From Sycon ciliatum (lineage: Eukaryota > Porifera > Calcarea > Leucosolenida > Sycettidae), in the NCBI RefSeq assembly GCF_964019385.1, contig NC_088646.1, positions 41,608,563 through 41,672,562 of the forward strand: 64,000 bases of DNA, in the 5' to 3' direction. A program made the position numbers and the translations under genes. Every line of letters starts with the position of its first letter. Positions within the stretch are counted from its first letter, which is position 1. The notes under the pieces are model-generated. The model had not been told where the DNA came from. It saw nothing but the letters and a program-made list of their open reading frames with translations, and did not search any database. Below, piece after piece: positions 50,801-60,608 of this stretch.

Positions 50801-51256
50801 GACATTGAGATTCAATTCAGCCACACGTCAACGGATGTCATCTCAGCTAATCTCTCCACAGCAGTCACAAAGCTCAGTGACTGGCTACGTCAACGTGGCC
50901 TCATTCTCAACGAGACAAAGAGTCATCTCCTAGCAGTGTATGCCGGACGCAAACAGCCAACACCACCGATCAAAGTCACCTGCGACAGAACACCCCTCCC
51001 AGAAGCCTCCTCAGTCAAGTATCTCGGAGTGACCATGGACAGCACTTTGACATTCAAGGAGCACATTGACAAAGTGGCAGCCAAGATGGCTCAGAAAATC
51101 GGGGCACTCTGGCGCGCACGCCGCTGCCTCAGTGAAGCTGCAAGGGCACGGTACGTGACCTCCGTAGTACTGCCAGACGCCCTATACGCCTCGCCCTCTT
51201 TCAGTGGCTCACTGTCGAGTGCTGAGACCAGGAGGCTGCAGGTTCTGCTGAATTGA
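47816..51256 (+). CDS. Composite frame with two reverse transcriptases (LINE C plus nested LINE J)
   Basis: One 1146-residue frame. Residues 1 to about 715 are LINE C: RT with FADASNAFN (near 48475), TTQGDPLAM, YADD (near 48727), then WLTCRPLK, the CVCG...H...C segment, and RLDVAASGVW...FFDVRV (about 49808-49875). From about 49962 the same frame continues into LINE J: ATGSDGIP, NYRPVSLLP, FLDMSKAFDKV (near 50526), PQGSVLGPLLF (near 50704), FADD (near 50792) and YLGVTMD. Fusion is an accident of nested insertion in phase; there is no evidence that it is made as one protein. It stops at an in-frame TGA at 51254; the LINE J reading resumes in the same frame beyond it. Confidence 0.8.
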   Translation: MLCTCTADIVLHTGKTGAAMRMLKETPDSGPMRLDDKVGNQTVRDILKNKHPAAQPVYLSALMDGPVLPTPHHIMFAALDRTMIRKAALQTEGAAGPSGMDASGWRRMCSAFGQNSDQLCDAVASCARRLATSAVDPAALEAYVACRLMALDKQPGVRPIGIGEVVRRIVGKAILYITGPAVEAATGCTQLCAGQEGGIEAAIHAMHTAFADEATAGALFADASNAFNRINRDVCLRNVQCLCPELATTLVNTYRSPAQLFVDGETVWSCEGTTQGDPLAMVMYAIATIPLIEECRSSGATQSWYADDATAASTLLPLRHWWDILSQRGEAYGYFLNPEKSVLLVKPAHLERATELFADTRIQVRSDGYRHLGAALGTPEFVAAYVTGKVNTWCKEVDKLSTFAHSQPHAAYSTFTHGLRHRWAFVARTVPNTASLLEPLEQAVVHLLLPALLGRPSPGSAERKILALPCRLGGLGLIIVSSLAEQFHSSCHITQTLVEGILSGMSYLPDVTQLTLHRKSEVRSRQRNKESTIAKDVVSAASQELQRCVELASLKGASNWLTCRPLKVHGFSLSKAGFRDAIHVRYGWVPPMLPSACVCGQAFSTAHAMSCPIGGYPSLRHNELRDITASLLSRVAHDVSVEPSLQPLSGERMRYRTAISEDGARLDVAASGVWGGRFERTFFDVRVFNPFVRSNTAPSLNSTFTKHEKEKGQHYAPTCSADSISDAFNKIVTDSTRPPHLEIPSGPHDWNGIQCFQCPDVATVLKLLCRINPRKATGSDGIPGLLLKSCADLLAPSLCEIFSVSLFTGVVPSAFKTALVRPLYKSDDPSVPTNYRPVSLLPIVSKLLEKLVQRQLADLIQANNVLPVTQYAFRARHSTEQALVVLTDGLLAAKDQKLHTGACFLDMSKAFDKVRHHVLIQDLFEVGVTGRALSWIASYLSIRQQYVRFGTLRSGMKPCTCGVPQGSVLGPLLFSVYTRDVPSVVEPAKSIQFADDIEIQFSHTSTDVISANLSTAVTKLSDWLRQRGLILNETKSHLLAVYAGRKQPTPPIKVTCDRTPLPEASSVKYLGVTMDSTLTFKEHIDKVAAKMAQKIGALWRARRCLSEAARARYVTSVVLPDALYASPSFSGSLSSAETRRLQVLLN

Positions 51257-51709
51257 GCAGTCCGCACTGTCTACGGTGTGCCCACGCGACACTCAGCTGA
51301 ACCTTTGCTGACCCGGCTGGGAGTTTTCCAGGTGTCAGAGCACTTCCACCAGAACACCTTAGCTCTTGTGTGGAAGAGCCTACACGGTGAGACATCGCAG
51401 TCCGTCACAGAACTAATGACTCCACAAATGACCAGAGAAACCCGCCTTCAGCAGCAGGACGGACTCAGTCTTCCAGTTGCAAGAACAAACGCTGGCAAGT
51501 CGAGGTACGCCTTCAACGCTACAGGTAAATGGAACAGATTACCTGGAGACGTCCGCTCCAGCACAACTCTGGAGACCTTCAAAGCTGCAGCAGTACCCTA
51601 CGCAATTGCTCGTTGACTACATGGAACAGTAGCAAATGCCATGTTTGACAATGGATCCGATTTCCAGCTGACTATCATTTCCAGTGCATACACACTTTTT
51701 TCTTTCCTT

Positions 51710-51748
<39 letters not shown>

Positions 51749-51835
51749 CTTCCCTCTTAAGATCTTCGCTACCTTGTCATTGGGAAGAAATTCCCGTTTG
51801 GATTTTGCGAAGTAAAACGAAGTTAAAAAAAAAAA
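49962..51835 (+). mobile_element. Jockey/CR1-group LINE J, 5'-truncated, nested in LINE C
   Basis: The RT of Jockey/CR1 type is complete in motifs, but the upstream endonuclease is absent. The C-terminal region continues past an in-frame TGA (51254-51256) to a natural end at 51614-51616 (RYAFNATGKWNRLPGDV). The 3' untranslated part has a (TC)n tract (51714-51745) and ends in about 13 A (51824-51836). Target duplication not clear by eye. Confidence 0.82.
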
Positions 51836-52089
51836 AATGAAGAGCGTGTTAGGGAAGTAGAGAAGGCATCGTTCGTCCCCTTGGTGTTTTGCGCCTCCGG
51901 TGGTCAAGGCAAGGCTGCCTCTGCTTTCCTCAAGCGCATTGCATCAATGCTGGCCGAGAAGCGGAAGGAACCGTTCTCCATGGTGATGGCTCACCTCCGT
52001 TGCCGCCTAGGGTTTGCCCTCATGCCCTCAGGTTAACCCTCACCTCTCCCGTACTGGCTGATTTTCTTCTCATGCCGTGAGGTGTTGTC

Positions 52090-52127
<38 letters not shown>

Positions 52128-52128
<1 letters not shown>

Positions 52129-52908
52129 GAGTTCATGGAATTTTAAGGATTTTTATGTTATTCAAAATCGATTTTCGTGTTCCGCTCATCAGTGAATAGT
52201 ATCGGAACTGAGGGTACTGTGTACAAAAATAGAACATTTTATAACAGCATAATTAATTAAAAGTGTGAACAACAAAGGAAGTGCTACAGCATTACATAAT
52301 ATGTGTCAAACATAGTGCTAACGTATATAACTGAGTGCAGCCACAAAGCAAGAGGTGATACAGTGCAACATGACACAACATTTACATCTGATAACCAGCT
52401 ACGAGAACAACTTTAGCGCGACTACGTGCTTCTTTTGTTTACAAAGAACAGGATTATGCACACGAATACATACAGCTTCCAGAACCTTCAATTGCTTAAC
52501 ATAACTTGCACGGCACAAAACAGAAAAGTGAGAATCATCGTACACACTAAGGAGCGGGATGAGACAGAAGAGAGCGACGTGAGCAAAAAGTCAGCTGTAT
52601 TTTGTCACTTGTTATCACGTCCAGATTGAAGGGAAAGAAGCAGCAGAGAGACACCTACTGAGTCTAATGACTGCCACTGTCAGTTCTCAAACAAAAACAA
52701 TTTTTTGTCGAATTGAAAAATCTCACCTGTTAGTGTTGCTCACTAGCCACTAGTGATTAGAGTTGTTCGTCCACGAAATTTGCAATATGCCACTACGGTA
52801 CCAGCAAGAGTAGGTAAGTTGGCATAGAACAACAGCTATGCAAAGCCATGTTCATCTCCTCTTCACTTTGGAAGGCAGTACAAGCACCCTTCATACCTCG
52901 ACATTGCC
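52128..52908. other. Gene-free stretch
   Basis: AT-rich; I see no supported gene or repeat. Confidence 0.4.
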
Positions 52909-53284
52909 TTGGGCTGCATTCGATTGTAGAAACTGGATCCCGATCCCCGCCGACCAGATCACTTCGATCGGACGGATACAATCGAATGTGCACAACCGAT
53001 AATCCGTTTCAAGGCCTTAGCAACCGCGTTGCTACAGCTCATCCCGCAGTATCTCTGTACGCGTTGTGGTAAACTCTTGACCTAGTGTACGCATATTGCG
53101 AGTTTTGAGTAGATACGAGTCGTACTATCGAAATGAATCCGTCGAATCCGTCGAATCCGTCTCTGGGAGGTGGGTTGACTGGATCCGAATCCGTGCTCTC
53201 GGGATCCGGATTAGTACAATCGAACATGCACAAATTTGGCGAATCCGGGTCCGGGGCTGATGGATTCGTACAATCGAACATGCC
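52909..53284. mobile_element. MITE with GATTGTA-type tips
   Basis: Tips GGGCTGCATTCGATTGTA and, inverted, GGGCATGTTCGATTGTACG, about 376 bp; CTT lies outside both ends as a possible 3-bp duplication. TACAATCGAA recurs internally (52978, 53215, 53270), as do CGAATCCG words. Confidence 0.6.
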
Positions 53285-53535
53285 CTTGGAGTGGAAGCAA
53301 ATTCACCATGAGTTTTCCAATTCGCTACGATCGATCTCGGGGTGATGATCGTGTCTTCTTCATCACCACTGCAGCCTGGACAGCCTTCGGGAAGACATGT
53401 GTCACTCTCCTGCTCAACAGATTCCTACATCTAGATTTGGTTACCGTCAGGGAACGAAACAGAGCTGCAAAACACCAAAGTAATGGTTTTCTTCCATTCA
53501 ATTACACTGCTGAACATGCACAGCATGGTGACAGC

Positions 53536-55275
53536 CAGGGAGTCGTACTCAAACTAGAGAGGTGACACGGCACAGAAATCCGTGTCACAGGGGTTGACTC
53601 GCACCCGTGACCCCTCGTTGTTATTTTTGGAATAGTTCAGTCCAGTCCAGTCCGAAAGGTCATACTCGGATCGACTCGCCTTCTGTACTTCACCTCCAAG
53701 CGTGCAGCATGGGTGTCTAGTTTTTGAAATTATCGAGGCAGCACATTTCGTTTACAGCCCATCACTCGCCAGTATTCTTTGAAAGACTACCAGCAATTTG
53801 TTTACCTCCTGCCATGTCCGAACTACTTGATAGCAGTGATGGCAACAGCAGCAGTTATGAGACAGCGTGTAGTGTTACGGTAACTGTTCAGAACTGTTCA
53901 GAGTCGTATCCTAGGTTAATCCGAATACTAAAACTTGACCCAAATTGCACATAACACGAAGCTGGTTTTTGAAAATTGTAAGTCGTGTATCTGCCCCATT
54001 TCTTCTTTATGACTTGCACAATACACCAGTCTTCCTAAACAACACATTTCTAGGAGGGGTTAAGTACCATATAAGAGAAGTACAGCCAGTGATATTGTCA
54101 TGTTGAAATACTACAATTTTGACACAAATTACACATAACACGAAGCCAGGTTTTGAAAAATGTAAGTCGTATATCTGCCCCATTTCTTCTTTATGGCTTG
54201 CACAATGGTCCAGTCTGCCTAAATAACACATTTATAGCAGGGGTTATGTACCATATTAGAGAAGTACAGCCAATGATATTGTCATGTCTAAATATTACAA
54301 TTTTGACACAAATTAGACATAACACGAAGCTGGTTTTTGAAAATTGTAAGTCGTGTATCTGCCCCATTTCTTCTTTATGACTTGCACAATACACCAGTCT
54401 TCCTAAACAACACATTTATAGCAGGGGTTAAGTACCATATAAGAGAAGTACAGCCAGTGATATTGTCATGTTGAAATACTACAATTTTGACACAAATTAC
54501 ACATAACACGAAGCCAGGTTTTGAAAAATGTAAGTCGTATATCTGCCCCATTTCTTCTTTATGACTTGCACAATGGTCCAGTCTGCCTAAATAACACATT
54601 TATAGCAGGGGTTATGTACCATATTAGAGAAGTACAGCCAATGATATTGTCATGTCTAAATATTACAATTTTGACACAAATTAGACATAACACGAAGCTG
54701 GTTTTTGAAAATTGTAAGTCGTGTATCTGCCCCATTTCTTCTTTATGACTTGCACAATACACCAGTCTTCCTAAACAACACATTTATAGCAGGGGTTAAG
54801 TACCATACAAGAGAGCTACATTGTACATCTAGTCATACTGTCATAATCAGCCAGCATTTTTCCTGCAGCAGTCACACCACCATCATCATTATTTCCAGGG
54901 AAATCCTCTTACATTGTCAGCTCCTACGTCGTTAGATACAATGTAGGGGGCTGTAGGACCGGCTCGTCAAAAATAGAGAACCTGAACAAGCGTGCTCGGG
55001 ACGTCTCAGCAATCGTAGTATGCTTGAGCACTCCTATAAAAACTTGATCAATGGCAAAATCGTTCCCCACAGAAAAATCATACTTTGCGGGTCTTGCGTT
55101 GCACGCTTGGAGGTGAAGTACAGAAGGCGAGTCGATCCGAGTACTGTATGACCTTTCGGACTGGACTGGACTGAACTATTCCAAAAATAACAACGAGGGG
55201 TCACGGGTGCGAGTCAACCCCTGTGACACGGATTTCTGTGCCGTGTCACCTCCCTAGTTTGAGTACGACTCCCTG
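53536..55275. mobile_element. hAT-like TIR element carrying a satellite
   Basis: 1,740 bp with CAGGGAGTCGTACTCAAACT tips extending to about 174-bp inverted arms, and a clear 8-bp target duplication GTGACAGC (53528-53535 and 55276-55283). CAGGG tips and 8-bp duplication are the hAT signature. The interior is mainly a 184-bp tandem repeat. No transposase. Confidence 0.93.
53930..54822. repeat. 184-bp tandem repeat in 368-bp dimers
   Basis: The word ACATAACACGAAG recurs at 53949, 54133, 54317, 54501 and 54685, exactly 184 bp apart. Two variants alternate (CACCAGTCTTCCTAAACAAC versus GGTCCAGTCTGCCTAAATAA), so the true unit is a 368-bp dimer. Confidence 0.95.
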
Positions 55276-55390
55276 GTGACAGCTAAGCAGTACGCACGTC
55301 ATCAAGGCCAATTTCCAAATATGGGAGGTGTTATTTATGAAATTTGACACAGTTCCTCTTCTCTGATCGGCTCGAGACATAGCTCATCGG

Positions 55391-55689
55391 AATCAGTGCC
55401 CAATTCTCCTTTCGATTCATTTGCTTATGCTCACCCTTTCATTTACGGAAACGTGTGCTGATTTTACTCGGGTTTAGATCCATTTTTATCTCTTTGTCCT
55501 TGTCTACAGTGTGCGAAGAACGCGAGTTCACTTTCTTGACGGCAAGGCTTATGTTAGATGTGTTGTCGAAATACTCATGTTCATTGCACATTGGTACGTT
55601 ACAAGTAAGGCACTGGTCAGTGGCATACTATCGTTGGCAGTTCCCAATCTGGAGGGAAAGGTTCAAGGACTCATTGACCGAGTTGTCCT
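55391..55689 (+). other. Exon-like segment, open copy (partner 25444-25752)
   Basis: Near-identical to 25444-25752 in reverse orientation. After a CTACAG acceptor-like site (about 55505-55510) it reads RRTRVHFLDGKAYVRCVVEI, LMFIAHWYVTSKALVSGILS and LAVPNLEGKVQGLIDRV. Unrecognised; a hydrophobic middle. The copy ends where the TAGAGAGGTT element begins. Confidence 0.4.
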
Positions 55690-55740
55690 TAGAGAGGTTA
55701 AGTTACACGTTGTTTGCCCTTTTTCAAAACGCGGTGCAAA

Positions 55741-58262
55741 GATGTACTGCATCCAGGTGTTGCGCCTATTGTAAATCCCATCCTGTTCGAGAGCCTCACA
55801 GGTGACATCGTCCGCAAGACTGCCCTGGCAATGCAGGGTGCGGCAGGTCCCTCCATGGGTGATTCCTATGTCTGGAGACGAATGCTAGTGTCCTTTTAAA
55901 AGTCTGCATCACATGAGCTATGCGACGAGGTTGCTGCAGTATCCCGACACCTAGCTACGATGGATGTCAACCCCATTGGACTTGCTCCTCTGCTCAACAA
56001 CCGCTTGATCCCGTTGGACAAAGACCCGGGGGTAAGGCCTGTAGGGATAGGAGAAGTACTCAGACGTATCATCGGCAAGTCTCTAATGGCCATCCTGAAC
56101 TTGCGGCATGACATCACCGCAGCCGCAGGTGTAACCGAGGTCTGTGCAGGCCATCCAGCAGGCTGCGAAGCGGCTATCCATGCCTTGCGTCGAGTTTTTG
56201 AGTCTATGGAGACTGATGCTGTTCTGCTAGTCGACGCCGACAATGCCTTCAACCGCCTGAATCGGAACGTGGCCCTGCACAACATCAGATTCATCTGCCC
56301 CCCTTTAGCCACAGTCCTCAACAACGTATACAGATCGCCTGCTCGTCTGTTCGTCACTGGTGGCATGGAACTCTCATCAGAGGAGGGGACCACTCAGGGG
56401 TGTCCTCTGTCGATGGCCATGTATGCACTGAGTGTGGTACCGTTGATCGCGGCCTGCAGCGATGTACCCGTCGGCGACGTCATCAAGGCCATCCAGGTGT
56501 GGTTTGCTGACGATGCCGCCGCCGGAGGCCGGCTGATTTCACTCCGCCACTTCTGGGACAAGCTCATGTCTGCAGGCCCTGCGTATGGCTACTTTCCGAA
56601 GCCCAGCAAAACATTCTTGGTAGTGAAGCCCGAACGTCGCGACGAAGCAGAGCGAATCTTTGCCGGTACAGGCATCAAGATAGCCGGTGATGGTGACACC
56701 TGGCCCACAAAGCTGGACAGCGTCATCTGGGTGCAGCCATAGGCTCAAATGCGTTCATCAAGGGGTACCTCGACTCGAAAGTAACTATTAGTTGATGCAT
56801 GGACAGCACAAGTGGACCGCCTCGCCGACATTGCCGCAACACACCCCCATGCTGCATTTGCTGGCTATGTTTTTGGCCTCCGACATCGTTGGACCTTCCT
56901 TCAGCGTACCATGCCTACAATGGGCACTCATATGGAGCCCTTGCTCAGTGCTATTCGCAGCCATTTGTTACCTGCCCTGACCAAGCATGAGGCCAGTGAC
57001 GTCGAGATGGATATGGTTGCGCTTCCAGCTCGATATGGAGGTCTGTCGTTGGACAACCCCGTCATCGATTCCTCCCGCAAACACACGGCATCGGTTGAGT
57101 GCACCGCTAATCTTGCAACCCAGATCGCCACAGGCGGCTCGGACCTGATAGGGAGCATCAGACAAGACCATGAAGCAAAGACTGCCGTGCAACAGCGCCA
57201 CCACGCCACCCTCGACACCAAGGCTAACGAAATCCAGTCTCGGCTGCCCGAGCCGCAACAACGGGCCATGGCGTTGGCAAGAGAGAAGGGAGCCTCCAGC
57301 ACGCTCACAACAATACCGGTGGCTGAGCACGGATTCTGCTTCGACGTCAAGTCCGACTTCCATGACCACGTGCGCATGCGATATTGTTGGCCACTGGACA
57401 ACCTGCTGGCTTCTTGCCCATGTGGAGCACGCTACTCGGTGGATCATGCGCAGATTTGGAAACTCTCCGGCTTCATCCATATGCGTCACAATGATCCTAC
57501 CGACTTTATCGCCTCATGCATGAAGGAGGTGCATTGTGACGTTGAGGTGGAGCCGAAGCTCCAACCTCTCACCGGTGAGGTCCTCCAGCGACGCACCGCC
57601 AACACCGATCCGGATGCCCGCGCTGACCTGAGAGTGAGGGGGTTCTGGACGGATAGCAGAAACGCATTCTTTGATACAAGGGTGTTCTATCCCCATGCGT
57701 CAAGCTACCGCTCCAGATCCCTCTCCTCTCTGTACCGAAGCTTTGAAGGGGAGAAGAAGCGTGCGTATGGGGAGAGAATTCTCCACGTCGAGCATGGTTC
57801 CTTCACCCCTCTGGTCTTCTCTTCCTGTGCGGGGATGGGCCACGAAGCTGCCATCACGGTGAAGAGGCTGGCAAGTGCTTAAGCCGTGAAGAGGCATGCG
57901 CCGTACAGCCAGATGGTGTGTTGGCTCAGATGCATGCTAAGCTTTTCGCTAGCCAGGTCTGCTGTTCGCTGTGTCCGTGGATCACGCTCAATTCGCCGCC
58001 GTCACTTTGACCATGCCCCTGTCGACCTGGTCCGAGCAGAGGCACAGCTGGTGGTCAGCTAGACAGTTGTCATCATGTTTAATTTCTTTAGTTCTCAATC
58101 TATCATTTTCATGCCAGGCGTGAGCCAGCCCCTGGCTTAACAAAATGGGTGCTCCTTTTTAGTTTAGTTTTCTTCCTTTTAGTTTAGTTTTTCTTCTCTT
58201 CTTCTTTTTATTTTGCTTTGCCCGTACAAGAGGCTTACTTCTCCTGTTAAAAAAAAAAAAAA
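55741..58262 (+). mobile_element. LINE copy D with R2-type end
   Basis: 2.5 kb between 15-bp target duplications AAAACGCGGTGCAAA (55726-55740 and 58263-58277), ending in TTGCCCGTACAAGAGGCTTA and a poly(A) tail. These are direct signs of target-primed insertion. Starts upstream of RT (GAAGPSMGDSYVWRRM) so it is longer at the 5' side than copy A. Confidence 0.92.
55960..57882 (+). pseudogene. RT and nuclease-like region of LINE copy D
   Basis: The RT part (55960-56742) holds GVRPVGIGEVLRRIIGK, DADNAFNRLN (near 56230), GTTQGCPLSMAMYAL and FADDAA (near 56503). A short frame-shifted stretch near 56695-56810 follows, after which the frame continues (56812-57882) through LTKHEASDVE, a changed cysteine segment (SCPCGARYSVDH) and DARADLRVRGFW...FFDTRVF (about 57615-57690). 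A TAA stop near 55897 separates the upstream fingers. The extra C-terminal part past 57882 is legible in the DNA to about 58060. So this copy is dead; relatives A-C are quite different in sequence. Confidence 0.8.
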
Positions 58263-58581
58263 AAAACGCGGTGCAAATCTCACGTTACGTGTAATTTTTA
58301 GAGGTTAAGTTACACGTGCTACGTGACGTGAAATTTTGCCTGGCAGGATTCGGGTTTAGTTCACGCAAATATCAAATCTTTCAACAAACTCGATAAAATT
58401 CCGGAAACTCACACAAATTCGGTCGGAATAACCAAGCGAAACTTCCAAAAACTCACGTCATGAACTTACGTGCGGGACAGTCAACTCACGTAAAACACGT
58501 CAAATTTTACGTGAGTTTTTTTCACTTTTTGACGTAAAAGTTCACGGACGTAAGACTTTTACGTGAAACTTAACCTCTCTA

Positions 58582-60088
58582 TTACGCGTGCTGAACAGCG
58601 CGGTCAACTGGGTACTCACAGCTCGGAGTGAGAATAACAAGGATGCAGTTTACAGGGTTATGGGCCGTTACACGCCCGATTGGTTGAGAGACTAACCTCC
58701 TCTCCCCTGACTCACTTGTGAGGTCTGCATTCGCCACTAAGGTGAACAGGCATAGTGGTGGCCTGCGGATGCGAAGGCTAGTTTGTGTGTTTCTGAACAT
58801 TCAAGCGATGCCGACGCGGATCCCGCAAATATTATTATTATATTATCCTCTTCCTGATTTTTTTTAATTTTTTAAATAATTGTATGCATAGAGATAAGAA
58901 AAATAGGCACAAGATACACTGCTGCCAGTCGCACAGCAAAGCCCACAGAAAACGACAAGATGTTACAATGAATGTAACAACACCCGTCCAAGCTAAAGGA
59001 CCGACATCCCTGCAGCAGGACGGTATCTTGAAACCCCCCACACACTCACCACACGGTCATCATCCAGCTTCAGTTCAATCACAATACAGTAGTATTCTTC
59101 CCATGCAACTCCCCTGGCACTAGCCATACAATCTGAAGCTGTACGTAATCATACAAAGGCCCGCGACGCACACACCACCCCTACGTTTTTTTAACTACAA
59201 AAGAAAAGCAGTCGTAACAGCCACAGCCACATGGCCAATAAGAAAGCCAATAAGATTATATTGATAAACACACACCCAGAAGTCAGGGGTGGGAGGGTGG
59301 GATACAAACTGCACCAACGAAAACCCACTGCGAAGTGACAGGAATGCGGTCAAGCACAACATTTTTGCTGAAGCAAAAAGTTGCAGGGAAATCCCAAAAT
59401 CAGTGCGATTTTACATGGGCCCCAAATGTTCAAGTTACCCACAAAGACACAAGCTTTCCAACTCTCTTTGGCCGTTGGAAAGCGTACCATCCATCCCGGT
59501 GCTTACTCACCTGATCTATGATGCTGGTGACTAACTCCATCTGTTCAGGGCAATACGGACAACCCAAGTCACGACCACATATCGAAAACTACTGCTCGCT
59601 TGAAGACTGTATAAAGTGTATTGACTGTATTCACAAACAACAAAAACTGAAAACTGAAAACTCTCAAAAAGAAACTAAACAAGTGGTTGGACTCACCCTC
59701 CCTTTCTTGTAGTGGCTACGTATTATTATGTGCCATGAAGTGGAGACGATAAAATAATAAATAAATAAAGTGTATATAGTACCCAGCTGGTTACAGTGAT
59801 GGAGAGTTACTCTTAACTCGTACCCATATGTCCATTGCCTTTCTACAAATAAATAATAAAAAAGAAAAAAGACTAAAAAAAAGAGTAGAGAAGTTTAGAG
59901 AAGTACAAGAACAAAGAAATGGAAAAGAGAAAAGTTCTTGAGATGAAGAGCAGAGAGACAGACTGGAAAGAAGTTCTACAGAAGATATGAGAGAGAGAAG
60001 AAACGTGAGAGAATAGACAGAACGAAAATAGCAAAGACAAAGTCCACAACGAATTCAAACAATGTCGATCTTGTTCACAAGTCAACCA
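58582..60088. other. Gene-poor stretch
   Basis: No supported gene. A purine-rich tract (59845-60010) gives a spurious Ser/Phe-rich frame on the minus strand. Confidence 0.45.
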
Positions 60089-60230
60089 TCAGGCAGGAAC
60101 ACCATCCTTCTTATGACGTACCACCACCACCACCACCACCACCACCACCAGGCAGACCGTTATGAGAACAAGTGCTGCCAATAGCACTGCACCACCAATG
60201 CCAATGTACAGACCAACCACGCTGGCTTTT
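60089..60230 (-). CDS. Probable last exon encoding a transmembrane segment
   Basis: The minus strand reads VVGLYIGIGGAVLLAALVLI, then TVCL and about ten valines encoded by a (GTG)n run, then RHKKDGVPA and a TGA at 60089-60091. A long hydrophobic helix followed at once by RHKK is a classic stop-transfer segment with a very short cytoplasmic tail. An AG just before the segment (CCCAAAAG) may be the acceptor; the reading frame is closed upstream of it, so the rest of the protein must be on other exons. The lectin-like exons are more than 40 kb away, so no link is claimed. Confidence 0.4.
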
Positions 60231-60394
60231 GGGTAACATCAGTTCCGCTCGGCGAGGAACTGACCACCGATGGCATACCGTCTGACGATGAAGAAGCTAT
60301 ATACGGAAAACAGTGACACACAGCAGCGTGTAAATAAGCGATGAGGTGATAACTGTTTCAGAATTACGAACAAGAGATGAATCGACACGTGTAA

Positions 60395-60528
60395 CGGCTT
60401 TACCGTACATGGAAGAAAAATGAATCAAGCAAGTTAACTTAGGCTGTGACGGACAATCAAAAAATCAGTGCATCACAGCCTAAGTTTACTTGCATGATTG
60501 GTTTGTTCTTCCATGTACAGTAAAGCCA

Positions 60529-60529
<1 letters not shown>
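60395..60529. repeat. Hairpin repeat next to a CA microsatellite
   Basis: Inverted arms GGCTTTACCGTACATGGAAG / CTTCCATGTACAGTAAAGCC with inner CTTAGGCTGTGA / TCACAGCCTAAG. About 135 bp. Confidence 0.88.
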
Positions 60530-60568
<39 letters not shown>

Positions 60569-60608
60569 GCACGCACGCACACACGCACACACGCACACAC
60601 GCACACAC
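60530..60608. repeat. (CA)n/(GCAC)n microsatellite
   Basis: Uninterrupted CA, then GCAC and ACACGC variants. Short frames through it are by-products. Confidence 0.95.

Larger units (their letters stand above)
47800..52127 (+). mobile_element. LINE copy C with R2-type end, split by a second LINE
   Basis: The longest copy of this LINE type. It starts upstream of RT (GPSGMDASGWRRM, GVRPIGIGEVVRRI), runs through RT, zinc and nuclease-like regions, and is interrupted near 49962 by a Jockey-group LINE. It resumes at about 51836 (EERVREVEKASFVPLVF) to a stop near 52036. It ends in a (TAA)n tract (52093-52127). The N-terminal zinc fingers expected of R2-group proteins are not seen, so it too is 5'-truncated. 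Confidence 0.82.
55689..58581. mobile_element. TIR element with TAGAGAGGTT tips carrying LINE copy D
   Basis: Tips TAGAGAGGTTAAGTTACACG (left) and, inverted, TAGAGAGGTTAAGTTTCACG (right). TA at both ends. The interior right part is rich in ACGTGA/TCACGT words. The left part is short because LINE D has been inserted close to the left end. Confidence 0.75.

Noticed and set aside
53930-54822. CRISPR-like or regulatory array
   Set aside because: Exact 184-bp tandem copies without spacers inside a hAT-like element.
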